From assembly GCA_050248735.1 (NCBI GenBank), contig JBFWRU010000016.1, positions 1 through 64,000 of the forward strand: a DNA stretch of 64,000 nucleotides, in the 5' to 3' direction. The notes under the pieces were generated by a model. That model ran no database searches and was not told where the DNA came from. It was given only the letters and a program-made list of their open reading frames with translations. Every line of letters starts with the position of its first letter. Position 1 is the first letter of the stretch. A program made the position numbers and the translations under genes. The stretch is from JACKFE01 sp050248735. GTDB taxonomy: Bacteria; Nitrospirota; Nitrospiria; Nitrospirales; UBA8639. Positions 27,158 through 37,629 of this stretch are shown here, piece after piece.

Positions 27158-28837
27158 ATGCTAAAAATTCTTCTAGTCGAAGATAACTTGGAAGACGCCT
27201 CTTTCATCCATAGCCTTTTGAAAGAAGGACTGCATAACCAACTGACTCTCCATCAAGCTCCCACAGCCCAACACGGACTGGACTTGGCCAAACAATATCC
27301 CCTGCAGGCCATTTTGTTTGATGTCAATTTACAGCAGGAACTCGGATTAGATTATATCACGCAATTCATCGAATTCTGCCCTGGAGCCCCGATAATCATT
27401 CTCAGTGATGTAGAAAACGAGGAACTAGCCCTGGAAGCGGTTAAAAAAGGGGCTCAGGATTATTTAATTAAAGGCCAAATTACCAGTGGAGGCCTGTGTC
27501 GAGCTATCCGGTATGCCATGGAGCGCCAACGGGCGACCCAACGCATTACACATTTGGCCCATTATGACCATTTAACCGGTCTTGCAAATCGGGGACTTTT
27601 TTATGAACGGCTCAATTCAGCCGTAGCTCGCTGCAACCGCAATGACACGGCCATGGCACTGGTATTCCTGGACTTAGACCACTTTAAAGCTATCAATGAC
27701 TCGCTTGGACATGAATATGGGGATATGCTTCTCAAAACGGTCGCTCATCGGCTCAAGCAATGTATTCGAGAAATTGATACCGGCGTCCGCCTCGGAGGGG
27801 ATGAGTTTGCTGTTCTGTTGGAACAAATATTATCGGTGGAAGATGTAGCGACCGTCGCCAATCGCATCCTCCAATTATTGGCCCAACCCGTCCTGGTACA
27901 GCATCATCAACTCCACGTGACGGGAAGCCTGGGGATTACCATTTATCCTTGGGATAGTGCCAACCCCCAGGAACTACTGGCACATGCGGATGCGGCAATG
28001 TACCGGGCCAAGGCCCAAGGAGGGCATAATTATCAATTTTATACGGCCGGGATGAAAACCGCCGGTCTCGACCGCACTACACTGGAAGTGGAGTTACGCC
28101 GGGCCCTCAATAAACAAGAATTTCTCCTTCATTACCAGCCACAATACGATCTCCGCACCAAGCAAGTGGTGGGAATGGAAGCCCTGTTGCGCTGGCACCA
28201 CCCCTATCAGGGACTCATCAACCCGAAACAGTTCATTCCGCAGGCCGAAGAAAACGGCATGATCCTGCCAATCGGGGAATGGGTGTTGAGGGCCGCCAGT
28301 AAACAAGCCAAATATTGGGAAAAGCAGGGTTTCCCCACGGCACAGGTAGCGGTCAACCTCTCCGCCCGACAAATCCACCACGGCAATCTCCCCGCCCTCA
28401 TTCAGGATATTTTAATTCAATCCCATCTAGACCCAGAAAATCTCAAGCTGGAACTCACCGAAACCTTTTTGATTCATGAAACGGAAGAGACCATCCAAAC
28501 ACTTCGGGAACTCAAGGCCATGGGCATCCATCTCTACATTGATGACTTCGGCGCAGGCTATGCCTCGCTCCGTTATCTGAAATCCTTTCCCATCGATGGC
28601 ATCAAATTGGATCAGAGTCTCATTCAAAGTTTGCCTCACAGTACAAACGATGCGGCCATCGTGGATGCCGTGATCTCACTGGGAAAGAATCTTGGGCTGC
28701 AAGTCATTGCCGAAGGCGTGGAAACCGGCGAACAGGTGGCTTTTCTGGAGTCACATGGGTGTGACGTCATTCAAGGGTATTGGATCTCTCCTCCTCTTCC
28801 TGCGCAGGAAAGCGCTCAACACATGGTCCACACGTAA
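27158..28837 (+). CDS. REC-GGDEF-EAL cyclic-di-GMP turnover protein
   Basis: This 559-residue cytosolic protein has a receiver (1-120; acidic E8-D9, phospho-Asp55, Ser and Lys in place). A diguanylate cyclase domain follows with G-G-D-E-F at 213-217 and an I-site R204-x-x-D207. The phosphodiesterase domain has E-A-L at 341-343, N400, E-L-T-E at 432, D-D-F-G-A-G-Y at 462, K483 and E-G-V-E at 519. Both enzyme sites look intact, so it could make and break c-di-GMP under phosphorylation control. It heads the signalling island. A c-di-GMP riboswitch lies 16 kb downstream. Confidence 0.93.
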   Translation: MLKILLVEDNLEDASFIHSLLKEGLHNQLTLHQAPTAQHGLDLAKQYPLQAILFDVNLQQELGLDYITQFIEFCPGAPIIILSDVENEELALEAVKKGAQDYLIKGQITSGGLCRAIRYAMERQRATQRITHLAHYDHLTGLANRGLFYERLNSAVARCNRNDTAMALVFLDLDHFKAINDSLGHEYGDMLLKTVAHRLKQCIREIDTGVRLGGDEFAVLLEQILSVEDVATVANRILQLLAQPVLVQHHQLHVTGSLGITIYPWDSANPQELLAHADAAMYRAKAQGGHNYQFYTAGMKTAGLDRTTLEVELRRALNKQEFLLHYQPQYDLRTKQVVGMEALLRWHHPYQGLINPKQFIPQAEENGMILPIGEWVLRAASKQAKYWEKQGFPTAQVAVNLSARQIHHGNLPALIQDILIQSHLDPENLKLELTETFLIHETEETIQTLRELKAMGIHLYIDDFGAGYASLRYLKSFPIDGIKLDQSLIQSLPHSTNDAAIVDAVISLGKNLGLQVIAEGVETGEQVAFLESHGCDVIQGYWISPPLPAQESAQHMVHT

Positions 28838-29273
28838 ATGAAGATCAGGTTGAAATGAAAAACATTCTCCGATTCTTGAACAAGTTTTCAATATTTGCTT
28901 TTCGGTCTTCATCACGTTCGGGCTTTATCCTTTCATGGCCTCTTAACTGTGAGGGATAATTTTAGGTGAGCTCTTTCTTCCCTCGCCTTCTTCATTTTCT
29001 TCGTTCAGAGCCAGACCGTTCCATTCAGAAAGACGATTTACCCTTGAAACACGCTCAAGTCACCGGTATGATGGGCCTATTCATACCCGCCTCATATTGT
29101 AATTTACAATCCATTTGCGATTTCTTAAGCGAAGTAACGTGTTCTTGAGAACCAAATCACCAAATCCATGGTATTCCATCATTCCTGAACACGCTTCTAC
29201 TACCTGAATTCCCGACATCCAACCCTTCGTGGTTTGGGATGCCCCAACCCTAACACCAAAAGGCAGGCACACC
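28838..29273. other. intergenic region, no gene seen
   Basis: About 435 bases between the c-di-GMP enzyme and the multi-PAS kinase. A frame of 60 codons starts with GTG at 28966 but has no good ribosome site or recognisable sequence, so I do not call it. No hairpin terminator or RNA motif was seen. Confidence 0.3.
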
Positions 29274-32200
29274 ATGGTCAGCCAACCACCATTTTCCCCA
29301 CAACAATGGGTTCAATTGACGGGCATTGTGATTGTCACCGGGCTTATTTTTGCCCTGGATCTGGCCACCCCACTCGGTGTGGCAACCGGAGCGCTCTACC
29401 TTTTCGTCATCCTGGCCACTCTGTTCATGAAGCAAAGGAATTTCACCCTGTTCATGGGAGGCCTAACTACTGTCCTGGTTATTGTCGGATTGTTCCTTTC
29501 ACCGGAGAACGGGAAAACAGGATATGCGATCCTGAATCGAATCATCCAAATAGCGGCCATTGGAGCGACGATCCCCTTAACCCTCAGGCAGATTTCCATC
29601 CTGAACCGCCTGACAACCGATGAGGAACGCCTGGATTTAGCATTTCACGCCACCGACGAAGGCATTTGGGATTGGCCTGATATGAACCATGACCAACAAT
29701 GGTGGGCACCTCAATTCTATGCTCTGTTGGGACATAAACCTGGAGATATTTCACCCTCGTTTTCTCAATTTAAGGCCTTCCTTCATCCAGACGATTATGC
29801 GCCGACCTTGCAAGCCCTGGAAGACCACCTGAAAGACCAGGTGCCGTTCGATAAGGCATGTCGACTAAAGACCCGATCGAATGAATATGGTTGGTTTCGG
29901 GTAAGGGGGAAATCCTCGCAACGCGACCTCAATGGCCAAAGACGGATGGTGGGCTCAATCGACGATATCACCCAACAGAAGAAGGCCGAGGACCAATTTC
30001 GGCTCGTCATTGAAGCCGCTCCTGCCGGCATGCTCATGATCGACGCCCAGGGCACCATTGTCCTGGCCAATCAACGCCTGACCACCCAATTCGGGTATAC
30101 CTCTGAGGAGCTTCTGGGCCAGCCGATGGAATGCTTGGTGCCCGCCCGCTTTCAAGCCAATCATCCGGCACATCGGAACTCTTTTTTCGTCACTCCTACT
30201 CCACGGCAAATGGGCAGCGGCCGGGAACTCTACGGCCTGCGCAAGGATGGCACCGAATTTCCTGTGGAAATCGGCTTAAACCCCGTGACCTCCGAAGACG
30301 GCACCTTTGTCCTAGCGTCCGTTATTGATATTTCCGAACGGAAAAAACGTGATGCCCTTTTGGCCGATCAAAACCGTTTATTAGCCTTAGACGCTCAGGT
30401 AGCCGGAATCATCAGCCAAACTCAGGAACTGCAATCTATCCTCCAGCAATGCACAGAAGCTATCGTCGACCATTTCCATGCAGCCTTCGCTTATATCTGG
30501 ACTCAGAATCCCACACAATCCATCTTTGAATTGCAAGCCAGCGCCGGTCTCTCTACCCACCCGTATGATCCCCACAGTCGCATACCCCTCGGGCAGTTCA
30601 AAATCGGTAAGATTGTCGCAGAAAAAAAACCGTACCTAACCAACTCGGTGATCGGAAATCCTCATATACCCGAGCAGGAGTGGGCCATACAAGAGAGGCT
30701 TGTCGCCTTTGCCGGATATCCCCTGCTCAGGGGCGAGGAGGTGGTAGGAGTCCTGGCCGTGTTTTCTCAACACTCGTTGACAGGTTTGACTCTTGAGACA
30801 CTGGAAATGGTGAGCGAACGGATCACCACGGCCATTGAACGCCACGAGATCAATCAAGCCCATCAAGAACTCTCCCGACAGTACCAACTTATTTTACATT
30901 CTGCCGGCAAGGGCATTTGGGGCCTGGATAGTCAGGGCCGAACGACCTTTATCAACTCCATGGCCCTTTCATTATTAGGGTATACAACCCCAGAGGAAAT
31001 CGTCGGATGTTCCATGCACACCAAGGTACATCATACATACGCGGATGGCACACCCTACCCAGAGAATAAATGCCCGATGCATGCGGCGTTAACAGATGGG
31101 ACCTTCCATCATATTGAAGACGAGGTCTTGTGGCGACAAGACGGCACATGCTTCCCGGTGTCCTATAGCAGCACTCCCATTCGGAATCAACAGAACGATC
31201 TGGTTGGAGCGGTGGTGGTCTTTTCTGATGTTACGGAACGAATCCAACAAGAACGCCATCTGCAAGAACTCTCCAATCGATTGACACTGGCCACCCAATC
31301 TGCGGAACTCGGCATCTGGGAGTGGAGGGTCGAAGAAAATATTTTGAATTGGGATAGCCAAATGTATGCTCTGTATGGGTTTTCTACAGACTCAGAATCC
31401 GAACCGTATACCACATGGTCCAATGCTCTCCATCCCGAAGATCGCACTTCCACAGAAGAATTGCTCCAAAAGGCCGTTCGGGGGGAAGCAGAATTTCTTA
31501 CCGAATTCAGAATCCTTTGGCCCGATAACTCAATTCGTTGGATCAAAACCACGGGGTTGGTTGAGCGCGATCCCACAGGAATGGCTCTCAGAATGATTGG
31601 CGTCAATTGGGATGTCACTGAATCGAAGGAAGCTGAAAAAGCGATCAGTCAATACACCAAAGACCTTGAGGTCAGCAACCGGGAATTGGACGACTTCGCC
31701 TATATCACCTCACACGACCTTAAGGAACCACTTCGGGGGATTGCCAACTATGGCCGGTTTCTGCTCGAAGATCACGGCCCACTGCTTCCTGCGGAAGGAA
31801 AGGAACAATGCCAAACCATTATCAAGCTCACTCAACGCATGGAAAGCCTAATAGAGTCACTTAGGTATTTTTCGCAGTTAGGCCGTGCGGATTTAACCAT
31901 TGCGCGCAATTCGTTGGATGATATACTGGACGATATCATCCTGACCCTGCAGCCACGATTGGAAGAGACACAAGTCACCATTAAACGTCCGGCCCCCTTC
32001 CCCACGTGGGCGTGTGATGCGATTAGAATCAGAGAAGCACTGGCCAATTTGATCACTAATGCCATGAAATATAACGATAAAGCGGAAAAGTGGATTGAAC
32101 TCACCTCACAGATACTGACAAATTCCGGCCAGTTGGAAATAGCGGTTCGGGATAACGGCATCGGCATTCCGGAAGCCCATCGCCAAAACATTTTTCGCAT

Positions 32201-32381
32201 ATTTCGGCGCTTGCATGGTCGTGATAAATTCGGCGGAGGAGACGGGGCAGGACTCACCATCGTGAAAAAAATCGTGGAACGCCATGGCGGGTCCATTCGC
32301 CTGGAATCCGCCGTGGGGGAAGGCACGACCTTTTTGATCGTGCTCCCGTTTTTCCCTAGCGAGGAAGGCCAGAATTCATGA
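29274..32381 (+). CDS. membrane multi-PAS/GAF histidine kinase
   Basis: About 1035 residues. Four hydrophobic segments (residues about 12-105) form a small membrane sensor. Two PAS domains follow (the second with R-K-D-G-T-E-F-P-V), then a GAF domain (about 380-525) and two more PAS domains. The kinase dimer domain carries the His near 814 in T-S-H-D-L-K-E-P-L. The ATPase ends with G-A-G-L-T-I-V-K-K-I-V-E-R-H-G-G. This kinase type, as in phytochrome-like proteins, usually works with Rcp1-like single receivers, and one overlaps its stop by four bases. The ATG follows AAAGGCAGG. A GTG at 29229 is the alternative. The signal is unknown. Confidence 0.88.
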   Translation: MVSQPPFSPQQWVQLTGIVIVTGLIFALDLATPLGVATGALYLFVILATLFMKQRNFTLFMGGLTTVLVIVGLFLSPENGKTGYAILNRIIQIAAIGATIPLTLRQISILNRLTTDEERLDLAFHATDEGIWDWPDMNHDQQWWAPQFYALLGHKPGDISPSFSQFKAFLHPDDYAPTLQALEDHLKDQVPFDKACRLKTRSNEYGWFRVRGKSSQRDLNGQRRMVGSIDDITQQKKAEDQFRLVIEAAPAGMLMIDAQGTIVLANQRLTTQFGYTSEELLGQPMECLVPARFQANHPAHRNSFFVTPTPRQMGSGRELYGLRKDGTEFPVEIGLNPVTSEDGTFVLASVIDISERKKRDALLADQNRLLALDAQVAGIISQTQELQSILQQCTEAIVDHFHAAFAYIWTQNPTQSIFELQASAGLSTHPYDPHSRIPLGQFKIGKIVAEKKPYLTNSVIGNPHIPEQEWAIQERLVAFAGYPLLRGEEVVGVLAVFSQHSLTGLTLETLEMVSERITTAIERHEINQAHQELSRQYQLILHSAGKGIWGLDSQGRTTFINSMALSLLGYTTPEEIVGCSMHTKVHHTYADGTPYPENKCPMHAALTDGTFHHIEDEVLWRQDGTCFPVSYSSTPIRNQQNDLVGAVVVFSDVTERIQQERHLQELSNRLTLATQSAELGIWEWRVEENILNWDSQMYALYGFSTDSESEPYTTWSNALHPEDRTSTEELLQKAVRGEAEFLTEFRILWPDNSIRWIKTTGLVERDPTGMALRMIGVNWDVTESKEAEKAISQYTKDLEVSNRELDDFAYITSHDLKEPLRGIANYGRFLLEDHGPLLPAEGKEQCQTIIKLTQRMESLIESLRYFSQLGRADLTIARNSLDDILDDIILTLQPRLEETQVTIKRPAPFPTWACDAIRIREALANLITNAMKYNDKAEKWIELTSQILTNSGQLEIAVRDNGIGIPEAHRQNIFRIFRRLHGRDKFGGGDGAGLTIVKKIVERHGGSIRLESAVGEGTTFLIVLPFFPSEEGQNS

Positions 32382-32827
32382 CCTTGAATGCCGATCGAAT
32401 GCCCATCTTAGTCATCGATGATAGCTCCGAAGACTATCAAACCCTACAGCGCTGTTTTAACAAATTGGGATTCGACAACCCTTTGGTTCACTGCGCCGAA
32501 GGGGAGAAGGCCTTGAGCCTACTGGAATCGACCAGCGGTCCCAAAGTGCCCGCAACACCAACACTCAAACCGGGCTGCATTTTTCTGGATTTAAACATCC
32601 CGGACATGGATGGAAGGACAATTCTCCGATCCATCAAAACACACCCGCAACTCAAACAAACACCGGTGCTGGTTCTCAGTTCATCCGATGACCCGAACGA
32701 CATCACCGCCTCCTACCGAGACGGAGCCAATTTCTATATGGTCAAACCATCTAATTTTGAGGCATTAGTCAAATCCATGAGGGCCTTTCGAAACTTCTGG
32801 TTGGAAACCGTCGAACACCCCCTCTAG
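32378..32827 (+). CDS. single-domain response regulator (Rcp1-like)
   Basis: A 149-residue receiver with no output domain. It has V-I-D-D-S acidic residues, the phospho-Asp in F-L-D-L-N-I-P, Ser in L-S-S-S and Lys in V-K-P. It starts inside the upstream kinase (ATGA overlap), so it is almost certainly the kinase's partner. Such receivers pass phosphate on or bind a target by contact. It is clearly related to the next gene. Confidence 0.9.
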   Translation: MTLNADRMPILVIDDSSEDYQTLQRCFNKLGFDNPLVHCAEGEKALSLLESTSGPKVPATPTLKPGCIFLDLNIPDMDGRTILRSIKTHPQLKQTPVLVLSSSDDPNDITASYRDGANFYMVKPSNFEALVKSMRAFRNFWLETVEHPL

Positions 32828-32885
32828 AAAGCAATGTGTATACAATGATTAGTGTGTCCTGAAGAGCGAACCCCAAGAAAACGGA

Positions 32886-33356
32886 ATGCCTTCGATCCCT
32901 TCTCCCAAACAATCTATTCTACTGATTGAGGATAGCCCGGAAGATGCTGAAGCTACCCGTCGCAGTTTTCGTAAATCAGGTCTCCTGAACCCCATCGTTC
33001 ATTACGAAAACGGGGATGACGCTTTAACCTATTTACTCGGACTTGCTTCCCATCCTACCGATTCCGCCACTTCTTCCCTCCCCGGTATGATTCTTCTGGA
33101 CCTGAACTTGCCAGGGACCCATGGACAGGAAGTCCTTCTTACAATCAAGTCGGACCCACATTTGAGAAAAATCCCCGTTATCGTCCTCACGACTTCCTCG
33201 GACGAACGCGATATTGAATCTTGTTACCACAGGGGAGCCAATAGTTATATTGTCAAACCTGTGGAAACCGATGGACTGCTCAAAGCCATTTCAAGGCTGA
33301 AAGAATACTGGTTTGAAGTAGTCGTGTTACCAAAAGCTGATTCAGATCCCTTCTGA
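32886..33356 (+). CDS. single-domain response regulator (Rcp1-like), second copy
   Basis: A 156-residue stand-alone receiver with I-E-D-S acidic pair, phospho-Asp in L-L-D-L-N-L-P-G, Thr in L-T-T-S and Lys in V-K-P. It shares motif spacing and insert pattern with the upstream regulator, which suggests local duplication. It lies 58 bases downstream and is probably co-transcribed with the kinase gene. Confidence 0.9.
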   Translation: MPSIPSPKQSILLIEDSPEDAEATRRSFRKSGLLNPIVHYENGDDALTYLLGLASHPTDSATSSLPGMILLDLNLPGTHGQEVLLTIKSDPHLRKIPVIVLTTSSDERDIESCYHRGANSYIVKPVETDGLLKAISRLKEYWFEVVVLPKADSDPF

Positions 33357-33457
33357 GGTAAAGTTCAGAACAAGAATGATGGGGGCATGACGACCTCTCA
33401 GACCTTAACCACATGCGCTCCTGCGTTCCCTTTTGAATCCTAGGAAACACATCGATC

Positions 33458-35401
33458 ATGGCCATCGGCAACACAAAGCTGCTAGCCCCCCGCCTCCGCC
33501 TGTTTATTGTCGAGGACAATCCCATTGACCAATCCATGTATATTCGATGGATCCGGCACACCACTCCCATTCCCATAGACATTCAAGAAATGGAATCAGG
33601 GGAAGAGGCACTAAAAGCCTGGAAACGCTCCCCACCCCACTGCATCCTTTTAGATTTCCAACTTCCGGATATGACAGGATTGGATTTTCTGGAAAAGATG
33701 AAAACCATCCCCTCCTGGTCGGAGGTTCCCATTATTTTCCTCACCGGACAGGGAAACGAAAAAGTGGCCACTCAGGCAATCAAGCAGGGAGCTCATGACT
33801 ATTTCATCAAAAACTCTCTATCGGAAGAAATCCTCTGGCATCATATTGAACAAGCCATCAATCAGAACACGACCGTGCGCCGCCTTGAGGCCCTTGAACG
33901 TCAATCCAGCACCATTCTGCAGTCCTCAAGGGACGGGTTGATTGTCGTGGGGGCCGATGGTCTTTTCCGCTTTTCCAACCCTGCAGCCGAACACTTATTG
34001 CGGCAAACAACGGAGGAACTGCTCGGCTCACCCTTTGGCTATCCGATTTTCCAGGAGGAAACACGGGAAATAACTCTCCACCATTCTGGCGGCCCGACCA
34101 CCCCCGTTGAAATGCGGGTGGTCCCCATTGAATGGGAAAACGAATCAGCCTATCTGATCTGTTTACGCGACCTGACCGAACGCCGAAAGGCCGAAGAAGA
34201 TCAAAAACGGCACGAAATGGAACGGCAATATGCCCAGAAGCTGGAAAGTCTGGGAGTACTGGCCGGCGGCATTGCACATGATTTTAATAATTTATTGATG
34301 ACGGTCGTCGCCAGGGCGGGTCTGGCCATTCGTTCCCTGCCAAAAGAAGACCCTGCCCGGGAACATTTACGTTTCATTGAGAAGGCCGGATTACGAGGCG
34401 GAGAACTGGCCAATCAAATGTTGACGTTTGCCGGCCAGACTCAATTGAACTTTCAATCCGTCGATTGCTCCCTGCTTCTGAAGGAAATGAAATCCATCAT
34501 TCGCTCGGCGGTGTCTAAAAAAATTTCCGTGACCATCGAGACCGCGACCAAATTACCGCCCATCAGGGGAGATCGGGCTCAACTCCGGCAAATGGTCATG
34601 AATATCACCATTAATGCGGCTGAAGCGATCGGAGATCGAGGCGGGAGCATCATAATTACCGCCGAAGCCCTAGACTCTTCCACTCAAGATTTCCGTCCTT
34701 TTCATATCATTGGAGATTTACCATGGGGACCTTGCGTGAGCGTGCGTATCAGTGACACGGGCAGCGGGATAAAGCCCGAGCTGATACCAAAAATTTTCGA
34801 CCCGTTCTTCACAACCAAATTCCCGGGCCGGGGGTTGGGATTGGCAGCTATTCTGGGCATTATCCGTGCGCACGGCGGAGCGTTGGCCGTTCGGAGCCAG
34901 GTGGGTAAGGGGACAGAATTTTGGTTTCTGTTTCCTTCGTCTCAGAAAACACCCACACCCCGTTCAACCACGCTCACCATTCCTCAGCAAGCCCAAGGGC
35001 ACTCCCAAGCTTCTCCGACAATGATCTTAATCGTGGACGATGAAAAAGACGTGCTGGAGGCCTGTTCGCTGATCCTCCGTGAAATGGGGTTGGAAACGTT
35101 GGTTGCTTCTGATGGCCCATCAGGGCTTCAATTGTTCAAACAGTATGAACGACACCTGGCCTTCGTGCTGGTAGACCTGACGATGCCTCATATGGATGGC
35201 GGAATGCTCTGCAAGGAGATCCGCCTGCTGAATGCCCATGTGCCGATTCTCGTCTCTAGCGGATACACGGAATGTGAAGCCATGAAGCATTTCGCCGGGC
35301 TTAAAATTGCGTCCTTCATTCAAAAACCATTTCAGGTAGAAGTCCTGATTGATAAAGTTCAACAATTAACAAAAGCGATGGATTCTCCGCCAGCTACCTA
35401 A
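33458..35401 (+). CDS. hybrid kinase REC-PAS-HisKA-HATPase-REC
   Basis: A 647-residue cytosolic hybrid kinase. Receiver 1 (about 8-125) has phospho-Asp in I-L-L-D-F-Q-L-P. A PAS domain (about 150-240) follows. The kinase His is in G-I-A-H-D-F-N-N. The ATPase has N-x-x-x-N-A-A-E-A and D-T-G-S-G-I. A second receiver (about 525-640) has phospho-Asp in L-V-D-L-T-M-P. The A-H-D-F-N-N dimer type is common in phosphorelay hybrids. Input can come from a kinase through receiver 1 and leave through receiver 2. No DNA-binding domain is present. It lies downstream of the Rcp1-like pair. Confidence 0.9.
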   Translation: MAIGNTKLLAPRLRLFIVEDNPIDQSMYIRWIRHTTPIPIDIQEMESGEEALKAWKRSPPHCILLDFQLPDMTGLDFLEKMKTIPSWSEVPIIFLTGQGNEKVATQAIKQGAHDYFIKNSLSEEILWHHIEQAINQNTTVRRLEALERQSSTILQSSRDGLIVVGADGLFRFSNPAAEHLLRQTTEELLGSPFGYPIFQEETREITLHHSGGPTTPVEMRVVPIEWENESAYLICLRDLTERRKAEEDQKRHEMERQYAQKLESLGVLAGGIAHDFNNLLMTVVARAGLAIRSLPKEDPAREHLRFIEKAGLRGGELANQMLTFAGQTQLNFQSVDCSLLLKEMKSIIRSAVSKKISVTIETATKLPPIRGDRAQLRQMVMNITINAAEAIGDRGGSIIITAEALDSSTQDFRPFHIIGDLPWGPCVSVRISDTGSGIKPELIPKIFDPFFTTKFPGRGLGLAAILGIIRAHGGALAVRSQVGKGTEFWFLFPSSQKTPTPRSTTLTIPQQAQGHSQASPTMILIVDDEKDVLEACSLILREMGLETLVASDGPSGLQLFKQYERHLAFVLVDLTMPHMDGGMLCKEIRLLNAHVPILVSSGYTECEAMKHFAGLKIASFIQKPFQVEVLIDKVQQLTKAMDSPPAT

Positions 35402-35431
35402 ATCACGGCCACGAACAAACCTCCCCACAAC

Positions 35432-35448
35432 AGGAGACGCGATCTCCT
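35432..35448. terminator. hairpin between convergent genes
   Basis: AGGAGA and TCTCCT pair around a CGCGA loop between the hybrid kinase and the TPR lipoprotein ends. There is no T-run on either side, so terminator function is uncertain. Confidence 0.3.
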
Positions 35449-35558
35449 ACCTTACCCATATTCCCGTAAACAGGAAATCTCAGAAATGTGTCCCGTTTCA
35501 TGACCGGTCCTGACCATTCATCCCAAAATTTTCCAGAATCCTATGATCTCTCACGAGG

Positions 35559-36011
35559 CTATGGGTACCCGTACCCTCCACTCAAATGTCGTTCGAAGGT
35601 CGAGGAAAGCCCCAAATGATTACGATACAGGGAAGACTTCACTACCGCCTCACGATCAGGAGCCAGCTCACCGGCCCGTTGAAAGTGACGGGTAGCCTCC
35701 TCATGCCGTTCGAGTTGATGAAGCGTCAAGGCTGCATTAAAATGAGCTTCAGGAAAATTGTCATCCAGGGCCAAGGCCTCTTGAAATTTGATTAAAGCTT
35801 TTCCCCATTCACCTTGCTGGTAATAATCAATTCCTGCCAAATTCGCCTGAGCCGCCCGCGGATGCTCCAGGGGGAGAGTGGCTAAGGGAAACGATTTCGC
35901 CATACACCCGGAAACCAAAAAGGCCACCCCTACGACAACACACCCAAGCCGGATCCTTAATATTTGACTTCTTATCCAACACCACATTCGTCTTGCTCCC
36001 AGGCTAATCAT
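35559..36011 (-). CDS. TPR-containing lipoprotein
   Basis: About 150 residues from the ATG at 36011. A basic start and hydrophobic stretch end at F-L-V-S-G-C, a lipobox, so the Cys is probably lipidated. Two tetratricopeptide repeats (residues about 55-125; G-I-D-Y-Y-Q-Q-G-E-W and F-N-A-A-L-T-L-H-Q-L-E) follow. The tail is Gly/Tyr-rich. TPR lipoproteins act as scaffolds in the cell envelope. The gene starts within 45 bases of the divergent flavoprotein gene. Confidence 0.75.
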   Translation of the reverse strand: MISLGARRMWCWIRSQILRIRLGCVVVGVAFLVSGCMAKSFPLATLPLEHPRAAQANLAGIDYYQQGEWGKALIKFQEALALDDNFPEAHFNAALTLHQLERHEEATRHFQRAGELAPDREAVVKSSLYRNHLGLSSTFERHLSGGYGYP

Positions 36012-36054
36012 GAGTATTCCATGACGGAATCTATCCTTTGGCAAGGGGAATCCC

Positions 36055-37437
36055 ATGTCACCTTCTTATGATGTGATCGTCATCGGCGGCGGATCTGCCG
36101 GGTATGCCGCCGCGCGGACGGCCCAAATCGAGGGTGCCAAGGTAGCCATTATTGACCAGGGGCCACTTGGCGGCCTCTGTATTCTGCGCGGCTGCATGCC
36201 CACCAAAGCCATCTTACGATCGTCGGACATCGCCGCGCTCATCCGGCGAGCGCCGGAGTTCGGCTTGAACACACACGGCATGCAAGCCAACCTGTCAGCT
36301 ATTATTGATCGGAAAAACCGGTTAATCAAGGAGTTTGCCGATGACCGCATTCAATCCCTAACGGATAGCCGATTCACCCTGTACCGTGAGCGAGCACATT
36401 TTCTCTCCCCATCGGAACTCCAAGTAGGGCACCAACGACTATCAGCTAAGAATATCATCATCGCCACCGGGTCGGTCGTGGCCCGACCTCCCATTAAAGG
36501 CCTGGAAGATGTTGGCTATCTCACCAGTGACGAGGCCCTGGAATTATCCACCGTACCGGAAACCCTAATTGTCCTGGGCGGCGGGCCGGTCGCACTGGAA
36601 CTGGCACAATTTTTTTCACGCATTGGCGTGCAGGTTACGCTCTTACAACGCAGTGCCCATGTCCTTTCCGATTCGGATGAGGACCTGGCCGATCCGGTAG
36701 AGGCTCGTTTCCGGGAGGAAGGGATGCAGGTCTTTACCGGAACAGCGATTCGAGAAGTCACGGCATCGGGGCCACTCAAAACCGTTCATTTTCTCCACAA
36801 GGGTCAACCACAACAGGCGACGGCCAGCACCATTTTGCAAGCACTGGGACGGCGACCGAACATTGATGATTTGCACCTGGAAGCAGCTCGACTCTCCCCC
36901 CAAAATGGAAAAATTGTCGTGACAAGCACCATGCAGACCTCCCAGTCCCACATCTATGCCGTGGGTGACGTCAACGGCCTCCATGAAATCGTACATATCG
37001 CGATTGAGCAGGGCGAAATTGCAGGATGGAACGCCACACATCCGTTGGAATTCCCCAAGCGATTTGACGAACGACTCAAAGCCCAAGTGGTGTTCACAGA
37101 CCCTCAAGTAGCCAGTGTGGGGCTCTCCGAGAAAGAATGCACCAAAAACGACATTCCTTATCTGACGGCCTCTTATCCATTTAATGACCATGGCAAATCG
37201 TTGTGTTTGGGCGAGACCCACGGACATGTCAAAGTGTTATGCGATCCACAAACCGGTGAAATACTTGGCGGCCATATCGTGGGACCCGAGGCCTCTGAAG
37301 TGATCCATGAACTTATTACCGTCATGTATTTTAAAGGAACCGTCCGTGACCTCTTCCGTATTCCTCACTATCATCCAACCCTGACTGAAATCCTCACCTA
37401 CCCGGCGGAAGAACTGACCAAGCAACTTCCTGATTAA
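36055..37437 (+). CDS. pyridine nucleotide-disulfide oxidoreductase (dihydrolipoamide dehydrogenase-like)
   Basis: This 460-residue flavoprotein has V-I-G-G-G-S-A-G-Y near 10-17 for FAD and the redox pair Cys42 and Cys47 in L-C-I-L-R-G-C-M-P-T-K. An NAD-binding G-G-G-P-V-A-L-E follows near 180, and the C-terminus has the H-Y-H-P-T catalytic His. It lacks any lipoyl domain and no 2-oxoacid dehydrogenase genes are nearby, so the substrate is open. A GGGG precedes the ATG. It belongs to a redox block with the second flavoprotein. Confidence 0.85.
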   Translation: MSPSYDVIVIGGGSAGYAAARTAQIEGAKVAIIDQGPLGGLCILRGCMPTKAILRSSDIAALIRRAPEFGLNTHGMQANLSAIIDRKNRLIKEFADDRIQSLTDSRFTLYRERAHFLSPSELQVGHQRLSAKNIIIATGSVVARPPIKGLEDVGYLTSDEALELSTVPETLIVLGGGPVALELAQFFSRIGVQVTLLQRSAHVLSDSDEDLADPVEARFREEGMQVFTGTAIREVTASGPLKTVHFLHKGQPQQATASTILQALGRRPNIDDLHLEAARLSPQNGKIVVTSTMQTSQSHIYAVGDVNGLHEIVHIAIEQGEIAGWNATHPLEFPKRFDERLKAQVVFTDPQVASVGLSEKECTKNDIPYLTASYPFNDHGKSLCLGETHGHVKVLCDPQTGEILGGHIVGPEASEVIHELITVMYFKGTVRDLFRIPHYHPTLTEILTYPAEELTKQLPD

Positions 37438-37629
37438 GAGCGCATAGTCGATTGCCCTGTACCCTTGCCCCATATGGATTCCATCCGTAACAAATGGGTG
37501 CATGTCCGGACTACAGGAGGAAGGCCAGAAGTGATCAGCCATCCCTCACATTCATTTGAATAGAGTATTCTGATTCACACAATCTATCCGGCCACGGGTT
37601 CGGCACAAAAAAGTACTGGAGGATTGGGT

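Noticed and set aside
28966..29148. 60-codon frame before the multi-PAS kinase
   Set aside because: GTG start without a ribosome site. Composition is not protein-like.
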